DNA of 64,000 nucleotides from Oscillibacter sp. GTDB taxonomy: Bacteria; Bacillota; Clostridia; Oscillospirales; Oscillospiraceae. Of the stretch, positions 58,380 to 64,000 are shown piece after piece. Position 1 is the first letter of the stretch. The number at the start of each line of letters is the position of its first letter. The notes beneath the pieces are model-generated. The model did not search any database, had not been told where the DNA came from, and saw only the letters and a list, made by a program, of their open reading frames with translations. The position numbers and the translations under genes were made by a program. Location of the stretch: positions 1-64,000 of the forward strand of contig JAAVHC010000006.1 in the NCBI GenBank assembly GCA_014799925.1, given 5' to 3'.

Positions 58380-59088
58380 ATTTTTTAAGAATTTTCAATT
58401 TCAACCCCTACACCCCCCTGTTTTCAGTGCATTAGGTGAAAGGCAACGGAAAGCCCTTCACCCGTTCCCCGCTTGCGCGGTGGATGGGTTTGCACTTTGA
58501 AAACTTCATATCCATTCATCAGGCACATTCCCATTGCCGTGAGCTGTTTTGCCGCTGCGCCAGGATGTGCCGGATAGGACCGACTGAAAGCTACTTTATG
58601 AATTGTGGTTCGAGGTCTGTTTTGTCCGGCACGGAGCGAGAACCAGTGGCGATCACTTCCGGGTGGCTCCCGGTAGGCCATGACCGGCAATGGGGCGATA
58701 CTCCTGTTCAGTCACAGTCCGAGCGTGATAGCGTTTTCCAGCGTGAAGCCGTCGCAGGCAATGAGAGCAGCCGACAGAGAACCTGCCGGGGGTGAGATTC
58801 CCGTGGAGCTGGTATGCCGCCAGCCGCCTGATGATTTCCCGATAGCAGGCCGGGGTGCCGAGGGCAAATAGGCTTGCTTTGAATATAGGCCGGGCAGTGT
58901 GACGTTTTGATTGAAACAGGAGCGTTTATGCTTCGCCAACCTCAATGACTGAACCATGCTGTCCGGCCCTCTACATATTATTAGGTGACGGGAATTGACC
59001 CTCTGCATGGGTATTGGCCCATTTACATAGCCGTCTGTATCGTAAGATATAGGCGGCTATTATTATGCGAGAAAGGAGGAAGAATCCC
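58380..59088 (+). other. Structured non-coding block upstream of parA
   Basis: About 700 bp without a convincing gene: the open frames lack ribosome-binding sites. GC-rich paired segments are frequent (CGGCAATGG, CCGGGGGTGAGATTCCCGTG, GGTATGCCGCCAGCCGCC). A hairpin at about 59026-59060 (ATAGCCGTCTGTATC with GATATAGGCGGCTAT) ends just before the parA ribosome-binding site. It could be a structured RNA, an origin of transfer or replication, or a long regulatory leader. Confidence 0.5.
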
Positions 59089-59916
59089 ATGGAAAAATGC
59101 AAGGTCATTGCCGTCACCAACCAGAAGGGCGGCGTCGGTAAGACCACCACCACGGTCAACCTGGGCGTAGGGCTGGCCCAACAGGGGAAAAAGGTGCTGC
59201 TTGTGGACACTGACCCCCAAGGGAGCCTTACGGTGAGCCTGGGCGTGAAGAACCCGGACGAACTGGACACGACCATCTCCGACCTGATGCAAGTCGTTGT
59301 GGACAACGGCAACCTCTCGCCGCGGGACAATGGCATTCTGAAAGACATTGAAGGTGTCGATCTTGTCCCGTCCAACATCGGCCTGTCCAGCTTTGAGGTA
59401 AGCCTTGTGAACACCATGAGCCGGGAGTTTGTGCTGCGCAGCTACCTGGGCGCGGTCAAGCGGGACTATGATTACGTTCTTATTGACTGTATGCCCTCGC
59501 TGGGTATGCTGACCATCAACGCCCTGGCAGCGGCAGACAGCGTACTCATTCCCTGTCAAGCTAACTACCTCTCCACGAAAGGGCTGAAATTGCTGATGGG
59601 ATCAGTTGCCAAGGTCAGACGGCAGATCAACCCGGCACTGAAAATCGACGGTATTCTGCTGACCATGGTGGACAGCCGCACCAACAATGCCAAAAGCATT
59701 ATCGCCGCCCTGCGGCAGACCGGAAGCAATCTCAGGGTATTGGATACGGAGATACCCTTTTCTGTCCGGGCGGCAGAGTGCAGCGTGGAGGGCAAGAGCA
59801 TTTTTGCCCATGACGGCAAGGGAAAAGTAGCGGCGGCATACGCCGCGCTGGTGGAGGAGGTGAGCGCCATTGAGCAAAGGAGCCGGAATCGACCTGGGGC
59901 TGAACGAGGCCTATAA
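59089..59916 (+). CDS. parA: ParA/Soj-type partition ATPase (mobile element)
   Basis: This 275-residue protein has the deviant Walker A KGGVGKTT (13-20, signature Lys13), LLVDTDPQGSLT, VLIDCMPSLGMLTINAL (Walker B) and IPCQANYLSTKGL. It forms ATP-dependent dimers on DNA and moves or anchors ParB-bound DNA. GAAAGGAGGA precedes ATG 59089. Together with parB it stabilizes the island as a circular intermediate or regulates it (inference). It is not the chromosomal Soj by context. Confidence 0.93.
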   Translation: MEKCKVIAVTNQKGGVGKTTTTVNLGVGLAQQGKKVLLVDTDPQGSLTVSLGVKNPDELDTTISDLMQVVVDNGNLSPRDNGILKDIEGVDLVPSNIGLSSFEVSLVNTMSREFVLRSYLGAVKRDYDYVLIDCMPSLGMLTINALAAADSVLIPCQANYLSTKGLKLLMGSVAKVRRQINPALKIDGILLTMVDSRTNNAKSIIAALRQTGSNLRVLDTEIPFSVRAAECSVEGKSIFAHDGKGKVAAAYAALVEEVSAIEQRSRNRPGAERGL

Positions 59917-60829
59917 CGACCTGTTTTCTACCCAGGAAGAACGGGATAATGCTGGGCGCACCTTTGTAATTGACCTTGACCCCGCAAAAATCAGCGACTT
60001 TCCTAACCATCCGTTCCATGTAAGGATGGATGAAGAAATGGAGCGGTTGGTGGAGAGTGTGAAAGAGCGGGGCGTTCTCTCACCCGTGCTGGTGCGTCCT
60101 ATGCCAGATGGCGGCTATCAGATGGTGTCGGGCCACCGACGCAAGCGGGCGGCGGAGTTGGCGGAACAGCCCACACTGTCCTGCATTGTTCGGGAACTGA
60201 CGGATGATGAAGCTGTCATTATCATGGTGGACAGCAATCTCCAGCGTGAACAGGTCTTGCCCTCGGAGAAAGCCTTTGCTTACCGGATGAAGCTGGACGC
60301 TATGAAACGGCAAGGACAACGGGGGGATTTAACTTCGTCCCCGGTGGGGACGAAGTTGGGAATACGCTCAAATCAAGAACTTGCTGAACAATCCCCTGAC
60401 GGTAAAACTCAAATTCATCGTTATATCCGTCTGACCAACCTTATCCCGGAATTGCTGGACATGGTGGACAATTCTGTGCTGAAAGAGAAGGACAAGTTGC
60501 AGATGGCTTTACGCCCTGCCGTGGAACTGTCCTATCTGACCGAGGATGAGCAACGGGCCTTACTGGAAACCATGACCATTGACGACTGCACACCCTCCCA
60601 CGCCCAGGCTATCAAAATGCGTGACTTTTCCGAGAAAGGGAAGTTGAACGCAGATGTGATCCTCTCCATCATGCAAGAGGAAAAGCCCAACCAGGTGGAG
60701 CAATTCAAAATGCCCAAGAGCCGCATCGCCAAGTATTTTCCTGCGGGGACGCCCGCGCAGAAGATCGAGGATACCATTGTCAAGGCTTTGGAGATGTACC
60801 GCAAACGGCAGAGGGAGATGGAACGATGA
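59870..60829 (+). CDS. parB: ParB/RepB/Spo0J-type partition protein (mobile element)
   Basis: This 319-residue protein has a ParB N-terminal nuclease-like/CTPase fold (residues 30-120: FPNHPFHVRMDEEMERLVES, VLVRPMPDGGYQMVSGHRRK, VDSNLQREQVLPSEKAFAYR) and a central HTH (LGIRSNQELAEQSPDGKTQI, HRYIRLTNLIPELL). The C terminus (MPKSRIAKYFPAGTPAQKIE) is typical of conjugative-element ParBs. The start is TTG 59870 with GGAGGTGAG upstream, 47 bp inside parA. Confidence 0.92.
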   Translation: MSKGAGIDLGLNEAYNDLFSTQEERDNAGRTFVIDLDPAKISDFPNHPFHVRMDEEMERLVESVKERGVLSPVLVRPMPDGGYQMVSGHRRKRAAELAEQPTLSCIVRELTDDEAVIIMVDSNLQREQVLPSEKAFAYRMKLDAMKRQGQRGDLTSSPVGTKLGIRSNQELAEQSPDGKTQIHRYIRLTNLIPELLDMVDNSVLKEKDKLQMALRPAVELSYLTEDEQRALLETMTIDDCTPSHAQAIKMRDFSEKGKLNADVILSIMQEEKPNQVEQFKMPKSRIAKYFPAGTPAQKIEDTIVKALEMYRKRQREMER

Positions 60830-60990
60830 ACGCTACACCCAGGGGGCAGTCTGCCCTTACGCGGCCCTGGCAGTTTCCACGCCCTCCCCCTCTCACACTC
60901 TCCCCCTCCAAACCTGCTGTACTGGCTGAAAAAAGGAACTCTGCGATACTTGTGGTTCACACCTTTGCGAAAGTTGGCCCCATACCTTAA
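60826..60990 (+). CDS. Possible small Pro-rich protein after parB
   Basis: A 54-codon frame starts at an ATG overlapping the parB stop (ATGA) and reads MNATPRGQSALTRPWQFPRP, then PLTLSPSKPAVLAEKRNS. No family is recognised and there is no ribosome-binding site of its own. It may be chance. Confidence 0.25.
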   Translation: MNATPRGQSALTRPWQFPRPPPLTLSPSKPAVLAEKRNSAILVVHTFAKVGPIP

Positions 60991-61015
60991 AATGGGGCCA
61001 AAGGAGGTAAACACC

Positions 61016-61723
61016 ATGAAAAAAGTATTGTGGAGTATCGCGGCGGCAACGCTCATCATCCTGACGGGCTGTTCAAACGCAGTTACGCCGATTCAAACAG
61101 AAGATCGTCCGCCCCTGCCGGTAGTGGAAAATGTGCCGGAACCTGTTGGGCCTGTTGAGCGTGAAGCTGTTTCTTTGTCAGCCAGTAATGACCGGTTTGT
61201 AGACAGCGTGATTGTCGAGGATGATACGGAGGTCAACGCAGCGCCGGAACCCCAGGCAGAAGAACCCCCAGTAGCTCAACAGCCGCAGGAATCCGAACCC
61301 CAAACGACTGTAAAAGCAGAGGTTCAAAAAGAATCGGCGGAAAGCCCCGCTCCCGCGCCCAGCGAACCCACGCAGGCCCCGGAGCCGGAACCTACGCCAA
61401 GTCCCGCTCCACCCGTTGAACCGGAGCAGCCCACGGAACCTGATCCGCCCGTCGTCAGTGAACCAGTTGAGCCAGCGTTCAGTATCGACTACTGGATCAG
61501 CTACGCGCAGGAATACGCCAGGAACGCGGGACTGAATCTGGACGCCACCGCCGTTGACTGCTGGGACAATCCTATCACCGCAGGCGCACACTGTACCTGT
61601 CTGGAGCGGGACATCGAAAGCCGTCTGAACCGCTACGCCAAGGACGAAACCATCCTGGACGTGTGGGTGTGGGCCGAAAGCCGCGCCGATGGGAACTACA
61701 ATCTGTATATCGGTTACGCATAA
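61016..61723 (+). CDS. Lipoprotein with Pro/Glu-rich stalk
   Basis: This 235-residue protein starts MKKVLWSIAAATLIILTGCS (lipobox LTGC, Cys at about 19). A Pro/Glu/Ala-rich stalk fills residues 60-155 (QAPEPEPTPSPAPPVEPEQP). A compact C-terminal domain of about 80 residues has SIDYWISYAQEYARNAGLNL and four cysteines or Trp-rich turns (CWDNPITAGAHCTCLERDIE). AAAGGAGG precedes the ATG, within a GGCCCCA/TGGGGCC hairpin. It is anchored outside the membrane; its function is unknown. Confidence 0.75.
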   Translation: MKKVLWSIAAATLIILTGCSNAVTPIQTEDRPPLPVVENVPEPVGPVEREAVSLSASNDRFVDSVIVEDDTEVNAAPEPQAEEPPVAQQPQESEPQTTVKAEVQKESAESPAPAPSEPTQAPEPEPTPSPAPPVEPEQPTEPDPPVVSEPVEPAFSIDYWISYAQEYARNAGLNLDATAVDCWDNPITAGAHCTCLERDIESRLNRYAKDETILDVWVWAESRADGNYNLYIGYA

Positions 61724-61754
61724 AACTCAATATTCCAACCAGACGCACCCGTCA

Positions 61755-61889
61755 ACGCATGAGTTTCAAGCAGAGTTTGTTGGGGTGCTGGATGCTCTGC
61801 GCTATGATAAGCGGTGCTGCGGGGTACTCAGGGATCGCAAGGCTTTGACAGCTTACTGCAGGGCATCCTCGTTTGCCACGTACCAATAA
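61755..61889 (+). pseudogene. Possible degenerate small gene
   Basis: One frame reads THEFQAEFVGVLDALRYDKR, then CCGVLRDRKALTAYCRASSF before a stop. The LRDRKALTAYCR wording looks protein-like and reminds me of small proteins of conjugative elements, but there is no start with a ribosome-binding site. Confidence 0.25.
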
Positions 61890-62300
61890 GGAAGTAAGGA
61901 ACGACAACTAGAACCGGGCAGACGGGCAAGTGGTAAACGAACAGGGGAACGGCTGAAAAAGGCCGCTCCCCTGTCGTTGTTTTGTTGGATATTTCTCAAG
62001 ATTTTTGAAAGTGCATTTTCAAAAACAAAAGCGCGGTCCAAAGGCTCAAAACCGCGCAAAAAACCTATTGCAATTTTAGAAGGTTTCGTGTAGAATGGGG
62101 TCACGAGATGGCAGAAGCCAAAGGCAGGACGCGAGGGAGGTCCAGTCCCCCGCGTCCCTATGCAGGATGATCAGGCATCCCACACAGCAGAGTATATGCT
62201 GCGCCCAAAACTCATTTTATCAGCTTTCCCCGCATTTTACAAGAGGGGAATGGAGTGAGCGTGTGCGAAACTTCCAGCGGTGTAGGGACAATCTCCCTGC
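61890..62300. other. Intergenic region before the SLH gene
   Basis: A terminator-like hairpin (61941-61953/61962-61974, one mismatch) is followed by GTTGTTTTG. A GCGCGGT/ACCGCGC pair (62028-62061) and a GACGCGAGGGAGG/CCCCCGCGTC hairpin (62138-62160) follow. No gene is seen. Confidence 0.45.
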
Positions 62301-62308
62301 GCCGTTTT

Positions 62309-62384
62309 TTGCCGTCTCGGCAGGAAAGCCAAGCGGGGCGGAGCTGTGAGGGTTCCCTCCGCCCCCTTGGTTAGTACTGCCGAG
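62309..62384 (+). promoter_or_regulatory. Long stem in the SLH gene leader
   Basis: CTCGGCAG...CTGCCGAG forms the outer stem, with CCAAG and GGGGCGGA pairing TCCGCCCC and CTTGG inside. It lies 15 bp before the ribosome-binding site and may regulate translation or mRNA life. Confidence 0.5.
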
Positions 62385-62407
62385 AAAATTTATGGAGGAA
62401 AGAACAC

Positions 62408-63919
62408 ATGAGAGCACTCAAAAAGCTGTTATCCCTGACCCTGGCTCTGGCGATGAGCCTGTCCCTTCTGTGCGTGTCCGCACAGGCCGCGAATCCCGTT
62501 ACCATCACTACAGAGAAAATGTATAACCTTGCCGGAGACAAAGTTACCTTAAGCGATGTGATTTCCGAGGAGGATATTACCGATTCCCGGAACAAAACCT
62601 ACCACATCTATCACCTTCCTACAGATGCTATCATCACGTTTGAGAGCAGTCCTATCGATTCCCTGCCGGAGGATTCTGCATATAGGATGTATCATGCCTA
62701 TTACCACGTCTACGGGCTGAAGTGGTCAGAGGAAAGTCAGGAATATGAATGGACGGGGAAGTCTATATCCGGTAACAAAGTGGGGGAATCCACCAGCGTG
62801 ACTCTGGCGGATATCAAAGCGGAAATCCCTGAATTTGATTTGCTGTCGGTCGGCATTGGTCATGGTGACGCGGGCGACCCTACGGGCGCGTATGTTACGT
62901 TTGATGGCGAATCATCCGCCGCGCCCAACACCCCCAGCACCTCCGCCGAGCCTGCCGCTGAGGGAAGCTGTTTCACCTTCTCTAATGAGCCCGTCGGCTA
63001 TGCGCTTATAACCACAGGCAACAACTCTGAAAGATGGACCTGCTTAACAATGATTGTTCCCGACGGAACCACCTGCACGGTGATTGTCCCCAAAGGAGCT
63101 TCTCTTGAATACACCGATTCGGAGATTGTGGACAATTTACAGGGAGTTGACGGCGGTTTTGCGTCTATTGACGGAAAACTTATTCGTGAGGTTGAAGAAC
63201 CCACAACAGTGGAAATTAGTAATGGCAGATCCCACTGTAGCTATACCGCGTATTCAGGCGGACATATACTGGAGCACGCAAATTTTGTAACGCAATCTGT
63301 GCTGGATACAATCATGGCTGAAAGCCCGTCAGATGTTGAAATGGTATCCACTATCGAATGCATGACATCAAAGACGATGCAGCTTGTGGACAAGTGGGCG
63401 TTGGAATCTGTAGACAGAGCAGTCGGCTTAACGCCCCCCTATCTTGCATACAAAGACCTGCGCACGAATATTACCCGCAGTGACTTCGCTGCTGTGGCTG
63501 TCGAGCTGTACGAGGTTATGAGCGGAGAATCTGCCCCTAAACAAGAGGAAAACCCATTTTCCGATGTTGAGAGCTATGGTTCCGGATATATGATTTTGCA
63601 AGCCTATGCGCTGGGTATTGTAAATTGCACCAACGCCGAGGGGACGCTCTTCAACCCGGACGGCCTCGTCACCCGCGAGCAGGCGGCGGTGATGCTCTCC
63701 CGTGTTTATGAGAAGTTGGGCGGGACCATCCCGTCCACCAGCGCGACCACGTTCTCGGATGACGGCAAGGTGAGCGGCTACGCAAAAAGCGCGGTGGCGT
63801 TCATGGCAGACAAGGGTATTGTCGGCGGCGTGGGCGATAACCAGTTCAATCCCCAGGGCAACGCAAAGTGTGAAGAAGCTCTGGTCATCGCCCTGCGTAT
63901 GCTGGAAACGCTGAAATAA
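62408..63919 (+). CDS. Secreted protein with C-terminal SLH domains
   Basis: This 503-residue protein has a signal peptide (1-27: MRALKKLLSLTLALAMSLSL...AQA). An unrecognised N-terminal region (28-170) contains YHIYHLPTDAIITFESSPID, followed by a Pro/Ser/Ala linker, a second beta-rich region (190-330), and SLH repeats (about 350-503): TNITRSDFAAVAVELYEVMS, NPFSDVESYGSGYMILQAYA, LVTREQAAVMLSRVYEKLGG and QGNAKCEEALVIALRMLETL. SLH domains bind pyruvylated wall polymers. AUGGAGG precedes the ATG. Carriage of a surface protein suggests a role in host interaction or element transfer (inference). Confidence 0.88.
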   Translation: MRALKKLLSLTLALAMSLSLLCVSAQAANPVTITTEKMYNLAGDKVTLSDVISEEDITDSRNKTYHIYHLPTDAIITFESSPIDSLPEDSAYRMYHAYYHVYGLKWSEESQEYEWTGKSISGNKVGESTSVTLADIKAEIPEFDLLSVGIGHGDAGDPTGAYVTFDGESSAAPNTPSTSAEPAAEGSCFTFSNEPVGYALITTGNNSERWTCLTMIVPDGTTCTVIVPKGASLEYTDSEIVDNLQGVDGGFASIDGKLIREVEEPTTVEISNGRSHCSYTAYSGGHILEHANFVTQSVLDTIMAESPSDVEMVSTIECMTSKTMQLVDKWALESVDRAVGLTPPYLAYKDLRTNITRSDFAAVAVELYEVMSGESAPKQEENPFSDVESYGSGYMILQAYALGIVNCTNAEGTLFNPDGLVTREQAAVMLSRVYEKLGGTIPSTSATTFSDDGKVSGYAKSAVAFMADKGIVGGVGDNQFNPQGNAKCEEALVIALRMLETLK

Positions 63920-64000
63920 ACCGGACAGCGGCACCAACTCCCCGGCACAGCAAAAAATTCAATCATTTTGAAAATGCACATTCAAAAATGTGGATTTTCA
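63920..64000. other. Window end
   Basis: An AT-rich palindromic stretch (TTTTGAAAATGCACATTC, AAAAATG) resembles 62000-62020 (TTTTTGAAAGTGCATTTTC). No gene starts here. Confidence 0.35.

Larger units (their letters stand above)
57977..64000. mobile_element. Left part of a second mobile island, in tRNA-Arg
   Basis: After the tRNA the sequence changes to an AT-rich, repeat-bearing non-coding block, then parA-parB, a lipoprotein and an SLH protein, a gene order common at one end of clostridial conjugative elements. No integrase, relaxase or second att copy is in view, so the right end lies beyond the window. The boundary at the tRNA 3' end is inferred. Confidence 0.6.

Noticed and set aside
58424-58690. 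88-codon minus-strand frame upstream of parA
   Set aside because: No ribosome-binding site, and its codons follow GC-rich paired segments of the non-coding block.

Overview
The window looks like a chromosome segment from a GC-rich, anaerobic, gut-type Clostridia (Firmicutes, probably an Oscillospiraceae/Flavonifractor-like lineage; the genus is inference). Signs of this are strong GGAGG ribosome-binding sites, TTGACA/TATAAT promoters, a T-box leader, a CIRCE/HrcA operator, a Firmicutes-type 6S RNA, CCA-encoding tRNA genes, an oxygen-sensitive [FeFe] hydrogenase and a ferredoxin-linked 2-oxoacid oxidoreductase.

Layout. (1) 1-449 is host DNA with a remnant of a YobI-type P-loop NTPase. (2) 450-16041 is a complete integrative element of about 15.5 kb. 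It sits in tRNA-Ser(GGA), is bounded by a 59-bp direct repeat, and has the integrase next to the rebuilt tRNA. It carries an Rpn nuclease, a membrane protein and a lipoprotein as cargo. Its long minus-strand operon (micro-ORFs, a CxxC protein, DUF932, a YqaJ exonuclease, DUF3846, BRCT, a sigma factor and a serine resolvase with a res-like palindrome) faces two excisionase-like proteins, a D5/SF3 primase-helicase and a tyrosine integrase. I see no capsid, terminase, relaxase or conjugation genes, so it is probably a satellite or mobilizable element. (3) 16.1-57.6 kb is core chromosome: lipid kinase, a polyferredoxin, tRNA-Pro, murA, walJ-rlmH, an [FeFe] hydrogenase, malQ, a branched-chain oxoacid operon (vor-nitrilase-ilvE), an acetyltransferase, a MinD-like ATPase, an XRE-cupin-acyl-CoA-synthetase fusion under a T-box, guaB, a perfect parS site, mreB, comF, groES-groEL, a GH25 lysozyme, a BlaI/BlaR1 pair, a class A PBP, 6S RNA, an RlmL-type methyltransferase, rbfA-nrnA and a DivIVA-like protein. 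(4) 57.6 kb to the end holds a decayed tandem array of tRNA-Arg(CCT) genes whose last member is intact, followed by the left part of a second mobile island: a repeat-rich non-coding block, parA-parB, a lipoprotein and an SLH-domain surface protein. Its integrase must lie beyond the window.

How the parts relate. The vor operon, BCAT, nitrilase-type amidase and the acyl-CoA synthetase form a plausible branched-chain amino acid/acyl-CoA module linked to ferredoxin, which the hydrogenase could reoxidize (inference). walJ-rlmH and a chromosomal parS suggest that the region is fairly close to the replication origin. The core intergenic regions hold several dispersed repeat and hairpin families, some with compensatory arm changes, that match no element I know. 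The most unusual items are the T-box-controlled regulator-enzyme fusion, the capsid-less tRNA-Ser element, the decaying tRNA-Arg array with an intron-like insertion, and these repeat families.
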